Of a DNA stretch of 64,000 nucleotides, positions 8,581 to 18,500 are shown piece by piece. Both the position numbers and the translations under genes were made by a program. Origin of the DNA: Pirellulales bacterium (GTDB taxonomy: Bacteria; Planctomycetota; Planctomycetia; Pirellulales; JACPPG01); assembly GCA_036499395.1 (NCBI GenBank), contig DASYDW010000063.1:317911-381910 (forward strand), written 5' to 3'. Each line of letters begins with the position of its first letter. Within the stretch, counting starts at the first letter, position 1. The notes beneath the pieces were generated by a model, which was not told the origin of the DNA, did no database searches, and saw only the letters and a program-made list of their open reading frames with translations.

Positions 8581-9647
8581 GCCAGTACCCCCACCGCGAC
8601 GACGCTGCGCACGACACGTGATTGTCCGGCCGGCAAAAGCAACGATCGCAAGGCAATGAGTAGCGAGGTCGCCAAAATCAGCGATCCCGTGGCCACGTGT
8701 CCGGTCGTTACCCAAGCCTGCAATCGTCCGGCTTGCATGACGACGAACTGCTGGGCCCAGGGGTAATTCCCAAACAGCGCTTCGGGCCAGCCATAGTTCA
8801 CGACCCAAGCACCTACGCCCAAGGCAAGTTGGACGATCAACAGCCCAGCCAACGCGACGGCCGGGACGAAAATGAATCGATCCGCGAAAAACCAGCGAGT
8901 CGCCCGCGCGGCGAGCATGATCACGTGCACTGTCAACGCCGCGGCCATAAACAGGTGCAACCATACGGCGGCGCGAAACACCGTGACGTCAACCACCGGC
9001 CGCACGTGACGCAATTGCGATCCCAGCACCAACTGCAAGTAGGCGATCGCCACGGTAAGGAAAGCAATTCGTTGAAAGCGAGCCGACGCCCGGCCCCGGG
9101 CTAGTTCCTGCGATTGATCCGGCCCGGCCCACCACTGCTTCGAAGTCCAACGAGGTGAAGTCCACACGGCGAGTGCTACGGTATACGCGAAGAATGCCGG
9201 ACCGACGCAGCCATGCAGTTGGGCCAACAAACGTTCGTCCAGCACGACGCGCAGTCCGCCTAGTGCGCCTTGCGCGATCACAAGCGCGAGCGCCCCCAAG
9301 CTTGCCATCCGCACCCAGCGACGCTGCTCGCCGAGGAATGTCGTAACGACGAACAGAATCGTCAACATGCCGACCGTGGCGCCGAACAATCGATGACCGT
9401 GTTCGATGAACAAGTCCCACGGTCCGGCGATCCACGTCTGCCAGGGATACAGAAATAGGTTGTAGCCGAACGTGTTAGGCCAGTCGGGCACGGCCATGCC
9501 GGCATCGTAGGTCGTCACTAATCCGCCGACCCAGATCAGGGGAAACGTCGCGCATACCAACAGCACAGCCACGCGATGCGGCCAGGGACTGGCCGGAGCC
9601 GCGACGAGCGAGCGAGCATTCTCGGCTTGTGTGCGCGATTGCACCAC
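8577..9647 (-). CDS. ctaA: Haem A synthase (COX15/CtaA family)
   Basis: The product has about 356 residues with eight predicted helices. The COX15/CtaA His motifs are visible: EHGHRLFGATVG, QLHGCVGPA, WLHLFMAAALTVHV and TTGHVATGS. These bind the two haems used to oxidise haem O to haem A. The frame is open to 9815, but the sequence upstream of 9650 is antisense-like sequence inside the oxidase subunit I gene. I choose GTG 9647, two bases after the subunit I stop; GTG 9644 is equally possible. The gene is coupled to ctaB downstream by an ATGA overlap. Confidence 0.92.
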   Translation of the reverse strand: MVQSRTQAENARSLVAAPASPWPHRVAVLLVCATFPLIWVGGLVTTYDAGMAVPDWPNTFGYNLFLYPWQTWIAGPWDLFIEHGHRLFGATVGMLTILFVVTTFLGEQRRWVRMASLGALALVIAQGALGGLRVVLDERLLAQLHGCVGPAFFAYTVALAVWTSPRWTSKQWWAGPDQSQELARGRASARFQRIAFLTVAIAYLQLVLGSQLRHVRPVVDVTVFRAAVWLHLFMAAALTVHVIMLAARATRWFFADRFIFVPAVALAGLLIVQLALGVGAWVVNYGWPEALFGNYPWAQQFVVMQAGRLQAWVTTGHVATGSLILATSLLIALRSLLLPAGQSRVVRSVVAVGVLA

Positions 9648-9649
9648 GA

Positions 9650-11461
9650 TTAATGGTGTCCGTGATCGTCGGTGGGAATGTGCCCTTCGGGGGGCGGTTG
9701 CGTTTGCGGATAGTAATCGATGTCGACTTCCGGCGAGCCGTACTCGTACGGTCCACGGTAGACGATCGGCTGTGCGTCGAAGTTGCCGTGCCCCGGCGGG
9801 CTGGGGGCGAACCATTCCAGGCTATTGGCGTGCCAGGGATTGCGTCCGACTTTCTTCCCGAAAAAGATGCTGTAGAAGAAATTGATCGCGAAAATGATCT
9901 GCGCGGCACCCATGCCCAAGGCGCAAATCGTCATGAACTGATTCATCGGTTGCAGATGCCGGAACGTCAGATAGTGATACGGGTCTGCCAACCGCCGTGG
10001 GAAGCCGCCGGCCCCCAGAATATGCATCGTGTAGAACGTGCCGTTGAAGAAGATGAACGACAGGAAGAAGTGTACTTTCCCCCAGAACTCGTTCATCATG
10101 CGGCCGAACATCTTCGGGAACCAGAAATAGATTCCCCCGAAGACGCCGAAAGCGGTACCGCCGAACAACACATAATGAATGTGTCCGACGATGAAGTACG
10201 TGTCGTGAATGAAGATGTCGACCGGCGTGGCCGCCATGAAGATGCCCGACAAACCGCCGATGATGAACATCGAAACGAACGACAGGGCAAACAGCATCGG
10301 CGTGGTGAACTGGATGCGTGCGCCCCAGATCGTGCCTAGCCAGTTGAACACTTTTACAGCGCTCGGCAGAGCGATGAACATCGTCGAGACCATGAACGTC
10401 ATGCCCAGGTACGGGTTCATGCCCGACATGAACATGTGATGCCCCCAGACGATGAAGCCCAACCCGGCGATACCCGAGATCGAGTACACCATCGGCTTGT
10501 AACCGAACAGCGGCTTTCGCGCGAAGCATGAGATAATGTCCGAGACCATTCCCATCGCCGGCAGGATCATGATGTACACAGCCGGGTGCGAATAGAACCA
10601 GAACAAGTGCTGCCAGAGCAAGGTCTGACCACCGCCAGCACCTGCCGAGACGTTATTGACGACCAGCCCTTCCGGAATGAAGAAGCCGGTGCCGATCGTG
10701 CGGTCGAGCAATTGCATGAACAGTGCGGCGGTCAAAACCGGCAACGCGAAAGCTTGCAAAATTGCGGTAATGAACATGGCCCAGATCGTCATCGGCATGC
10801 GGAACATCGTCATGCCTGGAGCGCGCATCTGGATGATCGTGGTCATGTAATTGACCGATCCCATCATCGACGAGACCCCCACGAAGATCAGCCCGATCAG
10901 CCATAGCGTCTGCCCAGCCTGGCTCCCCGGTGCCGCGCCCCACACGGCAGACAACGTGGCGTAGGCCGTCCATCCGGACGATGCCGCCCCGCCTGCTACG
11001 AAGAAGCTGCCGACCATGCACACAAAGGCCGGCCACATGAACCAGTAGCTGAGCATGTTCAGCGTCGGGAACGCCATATCGTCGGCCCCGATCATCAGCG
11101 GGATCAGGAAGTTGCCGAACGCACCCGCCAGAATCGGAATGATCACGAAGAAGATCATCACCGAGGCGTGCATCGTGAACAGCATGGTGTAGAACTCGGG
11201 CGAGATCTGTCCCCCTTCGGCCGAGAACAGCATCTTTCCGACAATCGGCATTTCGGACCAGGGCCAGGCCAACTGCCAACGCACGGCCAGCGCCAACAAC
11301 CCGCCCACGACGAACCATAGCAGCGTCGAGAACAGGAACTGGATGCCGATAACTTTATGATCCAGCGAAAACACGTACGTGCGCAGAAAGCCTGCCGAAT
11401 GCCCGTGATCGTGAGCATGCGCATCGTCGTGAGCGTAATCGCCGAGAGCGGAGGTACTCAT
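9650..11461 (-). CDS. ctaD: Cytochrome c oxidase subunit I, A2-type
   Basis: The product has 603 residues and 12 core helices. The ligand set is complete: H98 (low-spin haem), H292 and Y296 of YSHPAVY (CuB and the cross-linked Tyr), H341/H342, and H427/H429 in VGHIHYVLFGG. YSHPxVY instead of GHPEVY marks the A2 subtype of haem-copper oxidases, where a Tyr-Ser pair replaces the D-channel Glu. The N-terminus is His/Asp-rich and the C-terminus ends DDHGHH. It reduces O2 to water and pumps protons. Start ATG 11461 overlaps the subunit II stop (ATGA). Confidence 0.97.
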   Translation of the reverse strand: MSTSALGDYAHDDAHAHDHGHSAGFLRTYVFSLDHKVIGIQFLFSTLLWFVVGGLLALAVRWQLAWPWSEMPIVGKMLFSAEGGQISPEFYTMLFTMHASVMIFFVIIPILAGAFGNFLIPLMIGADDMAFPTLNMLSYWFMWPAFVCMVGSFFVAGGAASSGWTAYATLSAVWGAAPGSQAGQTLWLIGLIFVGVSSMMGSVNYMTTIIQMRAPGMTMFRMPMTIWAMFITAILQAFALPVLTAALFMQLLDRTIGTGFFIPEGLVVNNVSAGAGGGQTLLWQHLFWFYSHPAVYIMILPAMGMVSDIISCFARKPLFGYKPMVYSISGIAGLGFIVWGHHMFMSGMNPYLGMTFMVSTMFIALPSAVKVFNWLGTIWGARIQFTTPMLFALSFVSMFIIGGLSGIFMAATPVDIFIHDTYFIVGHIHYVLFGGTAFGVFGGIYFWFPKMFGRMMNEFWGKVHFFLSFIFFNGTFYTMHILGAGGFPRRLADPYHYLTFRHLQPMNQFMTICALGMGAAQIIFAINFFYSIFFGKKVGRNPWHANSLEWFAPSPPGHGNFDAQPIVYRGPYEYGSPEVDIDYYPQTQPPPEGHIPTDDHGHH

Positions 11462-12222
11462 TTCGTCGCCTCTTGTGCCGCAAACATTTCAGACAGCCAC
11501 TCGTCATATTCGTCGCGAGGCTGCACCGTGAGCCGCCCCTTCATCTTGTAGTGCCCCCAGCCGCACAGCTCGGCGCAGACAAGATCATACGTGCCCGTCT
11601 CGGTCGCTTTGAACCAGACGGGAATCATCATGCCGGGAACCGCGTCTTGCTTGACGCGCAGATTCGGCAGGAAGAAATCGTGCAACACGTCCTGGGTCTT
11701 CAGCGAGACGAGAATCTCCTCGTTGACCGGGATGTGCAAATCGTTCACATGGTAAATGTCGTCGGGCGTGCCGAGCTTGTTGTCCTTGCCCGGGTAGCGC
11801 AGCCGCCACTCGAATTGCCGGCCCGTCACTTCGACCGTCACTGGCAACCCCTCGGCGCCGGGATTGCGAATCTTCACATCGGCCCAGGCGTTCATCTGGT
11901 AGATGGCGATGAACAGCAGCGTAGCGGCCGGCAGGATGGTCCAAATGACTTCCAGGTTGTGGCTGCCGTGCATGTACTTCACGGGGTCGTTGTTCTTCGC
12001 CCCGTCGTAGCGCCACATGAACCAGAACAGCAGCACTTCGGTGGCGACGAACACTAGACCCGTCAGGATCAGGATGAACGTCCACAGGTGGTCGATCTGA
12101 TGGCCATGCTCCGAGATGTCGCGCGGCAACCAATACCCAGCTCCTGGCGCCCACCAAAAGACGCCAACACCCAGGACCGGTACCAGCAAAAACAAAATGC
12201 TCCAGAACCTACCCACAATCAT
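11458..12222 (-). CDS. ctaC: Cytochrome c oxidase subunit II with CuA site
   Basis: The product has 254 residues. Two helices (about 5-23 and 47-70) precede a cupredoxin domain with the complete CuA set: H181 (VLHDFFLP), C216, E218, C220, H224 and M227 in CAELCGWGHYKM. It has no fused C-terminal cytochrome c domain, unlike Bacillus or Thermus caa3 subunit II, so an external donor must feed CuA. The dihaem lipoprotein encoded just upstream is the obvious candidate. Start ATG 12222 follows a 128-base gap. The stop overlaps the subunit I start. Confidence 0.96.
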   Translation of the reverse strand: MIVGRFWSILFLLVPVLGVGVFWWAPGAGYWLPRDISEHGHQIDHLWTFILILTGLVFVATEVLLFWFMWRYDGAKNNDPVKYMHGSHNLEVIWTILPAATLLFIAIYQMNAWADVKIRNPGAEGLPVTVEVTGRQFEWRLRYPGKDNKLGTPDDIYHVNDLHIPVNEEILVSLKTQDVLHDFFLPNLRVKQDAVPGMMIPVWFKATETGTYDLVCAELCGWGHYKMKGRLTVQPRDEYDEWLSEMFAAQEATK

Positions 12223-12350
12223 CCTCCCACAAGCATCACTTGCGGCTTATTTGCGTGTCATGCAAGCGGCGGCCGTCTGGCCTGCACGCCCAATTCTCAA
12301 TTCGTCGTTTCACTCGCCCCGTTCACTCGCACTTACTATTCGTGAACGTT

Positions 12351-13664
12351 CTATTCGTGCCAAGAGTCGAGACCGGCCAATCGTCCCTTGCCCACCTGCG
12401 GATCGCTAAGCTTCTCGTAGGGAAGCGTCCGGACGTAATTGACGATGTGCCAAATCTCTTCTGAGGTCATGCCGCTGGGATTGCTGGCGTCCGCACCGCC
12501 CTGTGGCATCGGGGTGCCGTTGATGCCTGCAAAGATGCGGCGGTAAAGGTCCACCGGACGACGTCCAAAGCGATAGATCCCCAGCCGCAAATTGCGCGGT
12601 TGCACTTGTTGTTGAGGCAAAAGCCATTTGTGCTCTTCGGCAACCAACTTCGTTTGCAAATCGCTGAGTGCCTCGGACTTCTCTTTCCTATCCTCGATGC
12701 CGTTGGCGTCGGCAATCTTCTTCGAAATATCGGCGAACTGCTTCACCTTGTTCCAGTCGTCGAACAGCAATTCCTCGCTGCCGTCTCCCATCGCCGTGGG
12801 ACCGTGACACTTCGCGCATTGCGCTTTGGCGCCTCGGAACAATTCCGCTCCCTTGGCAACCGAGGCCGCTAACGCCTCGGGGGTATCGGTCGGTGGGCCA
12901 TCGGGCGGAACAACGATCGATGATTCCGCCTGCGCCCACGATTCGGCCACGGGAGTCAGGTAATCGCCGGCCAAATCGCTGAGCTTTGTAGTCTTCAGAT
13001 CGATGGCATCGCCTTCGTCCAGAACCTTGATCAACAGCAGTGTCTCGGTCTGGCCGCGGATGCTGAGGTACTTCACATATTCGACCAGCGCATCGATTTC
13101 GTCATCCGGCAACAGCAGGAACGACGGCATCGCCGTGCCCGCAATTCCTTCGTGAAGGATGCGCCGCATGTCGTCGGTCGTCGGCTTGGCGGCGCGGGCC
13201 GTGCTCTTGAACTTGAAGGCGCCCGTTCGGTAATCGCGGGGGTACGGATTCAAGAAAGCAGCCGTCGGTCCGGCGCCATCGCCGCTGATGCCGTGGCAGT
13301 GCGCACAATGCTGGCGATAAAGTCCCAATTGAGCGCCGGTATGCTTGCGCCCGGCGGGACCGGCCGCCATCTCAACCTTGCGTCGGTCAAGGCCCGACTC
13401 GGGCATGACGTACGGAGCGTCTGGCTCGCCGAACATGGCGTACAGCACGGTCGAGACCGCTTCGAGCGACGTCCCGATCTCTTGCTTCGCCTTTCGCTCG
13501 TCCTCATTCTCCTCGCTGCCCGTGAGCTGCAAATCTTCCGGGCTGCGGCCTTGCAGGTTCAGGCGAAAGACCGGGGCATCGCTCTTGCCACAGCCGACCA
13601 GCACCGGCATGACCAGAGTACACGCCGCGAGGACCAGCAAATGATTAAACGTAAAGCTCTTCAT
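12351..13664 (-). CDS. Dihaem c-type cytochrome lipoprotein
   Basis: The product has 437 residues. The signal peptide ends in a lipobox (VLVGCGK, C25), so the protein is probably lipid-anchored. Two class-I-like cytochrome domains follow. The first has CAHCH (C120, C123, H124) with Met in GTAMPSF. The second has CAKCH (C283, C286, H287) with Met in GTPMPQGG near 400 and a typical GMTSEEIWHIVNYVRTLP tail. Between the second CXXCH and its Met is an unusually long charged stretch. It lies directly upstream of subunit II, so I infer that it donates electrons to CuA. Confidence 0.9.
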   Translation of the reverse strand: MKSFTFNHLLVLAACTLVMPVLVGCGKSDAPVFRLNLQGRSPEDLQLTGSEENEDERKAKQEIGTSLEAVSTVLYAMFGEPDAPYVMPESGLDRRKVEMAAGPAGRKHTGAQLGLYRQHCAHCHGISGDGAGPTAAFLNPYPRDYRTGAFKFKSTARAAKPTTDDMRRILHEGIAGTAMPSFLLLPDDEIDALVEYVKYLSIRGQTETLLLIKVLDEGDAIDLKTTKLSDLAGDYLTPVAESWAQAESSIVVPPDGPPTDTPEALAASVAKGAELFRGAKAQCAKCHGPTAMGDGSEELLFDDWNKVKQFADISKKIADANGIEDRKEKSEALSDLQTKLVAEEHKWLLPQQQVQPRNLRLGIYRFGRRPVDLYRRIFAGINGTPMPQGGADASNPSGMTSEEIWHIVNYVRTLPYEKLSDPQVGKGRLAGLDSWHE

Positions 13665-13690
13665 GATCGAATCTCAATGAAAGCGCGAAC

Positions 13691-14578
13691 TCAATGAAAC
13701 GCGGTAGCCGGCACTTCGATCGTCGCCAGGTCCAACTCGCCATCGGCCGGAACCTTGACCTTGAATCGACCTTTGCTCCAGCCCCCCTTGGCCTCGAGGC
13801 CGCCGGTGGCTTGCTCGTGCCAAACCTGGAACTCGATATCTTCGCCGGCCGGCAGGTTCTTGATCTCGAACGAGCCGTCCGGTTTCGAAACTGTGACATA
13901 CGGATCGTCGCGAGCAATGATGAACGCCTTCATCCACGGATGAATACTGCAGGTCGCCGACTTCGGCTCGCTCATCGGCCGGCTGAACTTGTAAGTGACC
14001 GACGAATTCGGCTGCAACAACGGGTTGGCCGGCGTGTTGCCGCCCCCCGGATCAAAGCTCGTATTGTGCGAGACCGGATCGCTGTTCTTAATCTCGAGCG
14101 GCACTTTCGTGCTCGTCGCGAACACGTGGCTCAAGAACAAGCAACCTTTCTGATCGAAAATCGGCGGAGTTGCTTCTGCCGGCGCGGCACCGTCCTCAGG
14201 CTTAAAAACGCGCGACACCTTGCGGGCGAAGACTACGACGTTCGCAATCCCCTTGTTGCCCGAATCAACGACCAATTGCTGGTTGGGAACCTGCTGACCG
14301 CAAACGGCGCCGTCTTTACCAGCAGTTGAGAGAAACGCGGCCGCTGGCGGATCGCCCGCGAAAACGAACTTCCCTTTCAGCGCGCCCCAACCGGTGCCCG
14401 TCGGCTCGGCCGTTTGCGTAGCCGCGGCCTCACCGCCGCCGGAACCAGCACGGAGTTCCTTGGCGACACTAACATTCGGCGCAGGATTGATCGCGATCGC
14501 CTTTCGGCATCCCGAGGTGCCGACCAATACCAGGCCTGCAACGGCCAAGATCAACGTTGTCGCAACAAAGCGGATCAC
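13691..14578 (-). CDS. Cupredoxin-like lipoprotein with type-1 copper ligands (paralogue A)
   Basis: The product has 295 residues from GTG 14578, chosen because GAGGGG lies about seven bases upstream and the protein then begins with a compact lipoprotein signal ending in GTSGC. ATG 14608 is the alternative. A cupredoxin domain shows a plausible type-1 copper set: His in SDPVSHNTSF, then Cys, His and Met in CSIHPWMKA. A C-terminal beta-sandwich-like segment (GSFEIKNLPAGEDIEFQVWHE) resembles CnaB/carboxypeptidase-regulatory folds. It is a paralogue of the next gene upstream. An electron-carrier role between the bc complex and the oxidase is inferred from position and ligands. Confidence 0.8.
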   Translation of the reverse strand: MIRFVATTLILAVAGLVLVGTSGCRKAIAINPAPNVSVAKELRAGSGGGEAAATQTAEPTGTGWGALKGKFVFAGDPPAAAFLSTAGKDGAVCGQQVPNQQLVVDSGNKGIANVVVFARKVSRVFKPEDGAAPAEATPPIFDQKGCLFLSHVFATSTKVPLEIKNSDPVSHNTSFDPGGGNTPANPLLQPNSSVTYKFSRPMSEPKSATCSIHPWMKAFIIARDDPYVTVSKPDGSFEIKNLPAGEDIEFQVWHEQATGGLEAKGGWSKGRFKVKVPADGELDLATIEVPATAFH

Positions 14579-14622
14579 AGCGTCCCCTCGCAGTAGATTA
14601 AGTGTCATGCGCCCGAGGCTTG

Positions 14623-15372
14623 TTACTTGTTGAACAATTTCGGTTCAAGTTTCACCGAACCCAGGTCGTTGTCGCCGGCCTTGATCTCCATCGTGAAGCG
14701 TCCCTTCGGCCAGGCCTTCGTATCGACGTTGCCGGCCTTCTCTTGCCACACTTGGAACTCCAGCTTACCGGCAGGCAGGTCCTTGATCTCGAACGAGCCG
14801 TCCGCATTTGATACCGCGAAGTACGGGTTGTCACGCGGCAGCACCAGCGCCTTCATCCAAGGATGAATATTGCAAGCCACGGGCTGCGGGATGACCTGGG
14901 CACGAGCATACTTGTAAGTCGCTTCCTTACCCGGCGAGATCAGAGGATTCGCTCCCTGACCGCCGACCTCGGTGACGTTGCTGTTGTGCGAAAACGGATC
15001 CGAGTTCTTCACCACCAGCGTTTGCGAAATCAACATTGGCAGGATGTGCGGCTCGAACCGGCAATCCTTGTTGTCTAGTTCAACCTTGTCAGGATGCTTT
15101 TCGACTTCCGGGTTGACCTTAACGCCCTTGGTTCGGCAAAAAATCACGACGTTCTTGATGCCGCCATCGGCGCCGACCACCAGCGATTCATCCACCGGAT
15201 TGTGCGTCATGCACATCGGCTCTTTGGCCACGTTCAGCTTCTGCGGCTCCGGGGCTTTGCCGTCGTAAACGAACTTCCCCTTCAGGTTGCCCCACTGCGC
15301 GTCGGCCGACGCCGACACCGAAAGGACCACCGCCAAACACGCCGCCATTATTTGCACGCGATTGCAAAACAT
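14623..15372 (-). CDS. Secreted cupredoxin-like protein with type-1 copper ligands (paralogue B)
   Basis: The product has 249 residues. Start ATG 15372 gives a normal Sec signal peptide (CLAVVLSVSASADA). The fold and ligands parallel the downstream paralogue: His in SDPFSHNSNV, and Cys, His and Met in CNIHPWMKA, followed by GSFEIKDLPAGKLEFQVWQE. It has no lipobox, so unlike paralogue A it should be soluble in the periplasm. Two extra Cys (MCMTH, IFCRTK) occur near the N-terminus. It lies 44 bases upstream of paralogue A and about 140 downstream of the octahaem cytochrome. A mobile copper carrier is the most natural reading. Confidence 0.8.
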   Translation of the reverse strand: MFCNRVQIMAACLAVVLSVSASADAQWGNLKGKFVYDGKAPEPQKLNVAKEPMCMTHNPVDESLVVGADGGIKNVVIFCRTKGVKVNPEVEKHPDKVELDNKDCRFEPHILPMLISQTLVVKNSDPFSHNSNVTEVGGQGANPLISPGKEATYKYARAQVIPQPVACNIHPWMKALVLPRDNPYFAVSNADGSFEIKDLPAGKLEFQVWQEKAGNVDTKAWPKGRFTMEIKAGDNDLGSVKLEPKLFNK

Positions 15373-15514
15373 GTTGCTTGATTTCCTCTCGCACATGCGT
15401 CGAACCAAAGCTCATTGAACTCGGGCCGACAATGTCATGGGCCTTGCGCCCTTCTTTAAAACTTCGGTTATCGCTCCGCTTCGGCAGAGCACGCCGGTCG
15501 CTTCCCCGCGACCT

Positions 15515-18500
15515 CTATAGTCCCGCCGCCGCATCCTGGTGCGCCGGAACAGCGTTTCCGCCCTCGGCCGCGGCCGTCGCCGGCGGCGCCGGCTTCACCA
15601 TCGGCTTGATCGACGTGCGATCCTTCATGTACGTGTCGTAGTTCAACAGGAAGTCCACGACACCTTCGACTTGATCCAGGCTGGTGCCTGGGAACAGGCT
15701 CTGGTCCGCCGGTTTATCCGGCGGGAAGTTCACCGGCATGCCCGTGTAAGGCAACAGGCGCTTCGGATTGCCGATCCACTTCTGCACAAAGTCGGGACGC
15801 AAACGTTGGTAAACGCGATCCAGGTTCGGCGCAAGGGCCGCCACGCTGCCGGCCGGCGTAAAGTCTCCCACCTTGTGGCACTTCACGCAGTATTCGTTGC
15901 CGGTGATGATCCTCAGCGCGTCCTCGAACCGCTTCGGATGCTTCGTATCCTGCGCGGCCAGATAGCTCGAATCCGTGCGATGGTCGACCAGGTACGGATA
16001 CTGCGCACCGTCGACCGCGGCAAAGTAATTCGCCAGCTGCGTGGCCTCTTCGCTCGACATGTTGAACCGCGGCATACGCAGCACGACGGCCGGGCGAATC
16101 GGATACGGATTTAGAAGGAAGTCGTGCAGCCATTGCGTCTGCACCTTGATTCCTTCGTTCAAGAGCGGCGGAGGGACCCAACCCCAGGCGTCGCTCGACT
16201 TGGCGTTCGGATTGGTGGCTTGCTCCTGGGCTAGCGCCACGGGTTGCAGCAACCGAGCGAAATTGCCACCGTACGGCGGAATCTTCTTCGTGATGCGGCT
16301 TTCCTGGACCGGCGCCTCGGCACCTCCGACGATCCACGGCTGACCGTTGATCGGCAGCGAACGCCACAGTCCGAAATAATGCAGCGGGTTACCGTCGTCG
16401 TCCTCAGCCACTTCCGGATTCGGCATGCCTGTGACTTTGGCGTGACCCAGCCCGCGATTATCAACCTTCTTCGACTCCGCCAGTTGTTGCGGCGTGAAGT
16501 GCGGCTTTTCGAACGCGTAATCCTCGAACGGAGGCGGCTCGGGGAAGGTCTTGGGATCGAAATCGAATTCCCAGCTTTCCATCCGGAACGTATGGCAGCC
16601 GTCGCAATTGAACTTCGTAATCAAGCGCTCGCCGTCGAGCACGGCCTGACGACGCGGATCGGCCTTGTATACGTACTGCGACGCGGGGGGCTCGGCCACG
16701 AGCCCCAGCACGAACGTGATCACCGCTTCACGCTGCTTATCCGAAAGATTGAATTTCGGCATTCGCAGCCGCTCGATGTAATCCTTGTTCTCGGTCATCC
16801 GGTAGTCGTAACTGCGCGGTTCACGCAGCTTCTGCCAAATGAAACCTTCGCGCTCGTGATTGACGACCGTCTCGAGGAAGAAGCCGGTATCGGCATCGGC
16901 ATGGTGCGGATCGAGCGCTTGCTCGATGTTGTGAATGTGCCCATGCCCATGCACGAAGTTCTCTTGTGCGATGTACTGCACAACCTGCTCGAAGGCCAGC
17001 TTCGACGGCTCCTTGCGCCCCCAGTCGGCCAGTCCGGTACCGATCGGCTTCGAATCTTCGAAGCCTGGGATGTCGTGGCAGCCGGCACAACCCAAGCGGC
17101 CAATCGTGCGACGACCGACATACAGCAGCTTGTGCCGCTCGTTCTGCTCGGCCGTCATGCCGTCGGTCTGGACGAGCAGCTTCTCGTCGACCTTCAACTG
17201 ATCCCGCAACTTGGCCGGGATACCGTTCTTCAAATAGTCCTCGGTCTGGCGATGCGTGAAGCTGCCACGCAGGTATTCGGCGGCCAGGTCATCCAGGTCC
17301 TTTTCGACCACGGACGGCGCTTCACCGGCCTTCCAGCCATCACGCGACGCCAGCAAGAACGCCGCTACGTCGGCTGCCGGATCCGAGACCTTACCGTCGG
17401 CATCGGTAACCGGTTCGAGGAACAGGTTCGGCATCACCGTGCGGGCGTGATAATGCTTCGGCTCGCGGACCCAGCTATAGAGCCACTTCGCCGCGTCGGG
17501 AGACGTCAGCTTGTCGCCGATGCGCGACAGATCGGGGCCCTGCGTATCCTTGGCGTCGGGGAAATCCTTGTGCTGATGGCAGGCCAGACAGCCGCGCACC
17601 TGGAACACGACCTTGCCACGCTCGGCCGAGGCCTCTTCGGTCACGCCTGGCTGCTTGTCTAGATATTTGAACGACTGGCTGATTTCGAGCAGATACTCGC
17701 TGACGGCACGAACCTCGACCGGCTCGAACCGCTCGGATTTCTCCAGGCCGGGGCTGGCGACGTAGACCGGCACCAAGACCGGCTCGCCTTCGTCATCCAG
17801 CACTTCCTTGCCGTCGGCGTCGAGCTTCGGCTCCATCTGCGGGCGGCCATTTTCGTCGCGGCGGATTTCGCGCAAGTGATCGTCGAGCCCGAAGAACTTC
17901 GGCATCCGCGTGGTGGGTCGGAAATCGACCGGACTGCGAATCCAGTTCGCCAGGAAGTTTACATCCAGCTTGCTCTTTACGAATCGCAGGCTTGGTCCGA
18001 CCTTGCGATACGTGCCGGGCGTTTCCTCGTCGGTACCGAGCAAAGCGCCCAACTGATGCGTCTGCGTGCTCAAGCGTGCTTGCTTGGCGTCATCGCCCCC
18101 AGCTTTGGCAGCCTTCGCGGTGGCGGCGTCATCGCCGAGCATTTCGGCCAGCAGCTTGCGAGCCTGCTTCTCGGTCGGGTGATCGATGACCTGTTCGGCC
18201 AGTTGCCGTTCGTAATCGTTGAGTGCCGGATCCACCAGCACGCTGGCGGCGACGGCTCCGTAGTTCGGCTCAACGCGGATGTCCGGACCGCGACGACGGC
18301 TGGGTCCGTCGAAGCCGTTGATTTCATGGCAGCCAAAGCAGCCGTACTGCCGAATGATGTTGAAACCTTCGACCAGTTTCGGCGCCGGCGGATCAGGGAA
18401 TCGCTCGCTCGGCTCGAGCTCAGTCACGGAGAAGTGACACTTCAAGCAACTGCTTTCCAGGAACCGTTCGGGACGCATCGGGAAGATCCAGTGATGGTTG

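Noticed and set aside
10570-10600. Loss of the D-channel Glu in oxidase subunit I read as a defect
   Set aside because: HPAVY occurs within YSHPAVY, the accepted A2-type pattern, where a Tyr-Ser pair takes over. The enzyme should be functional.
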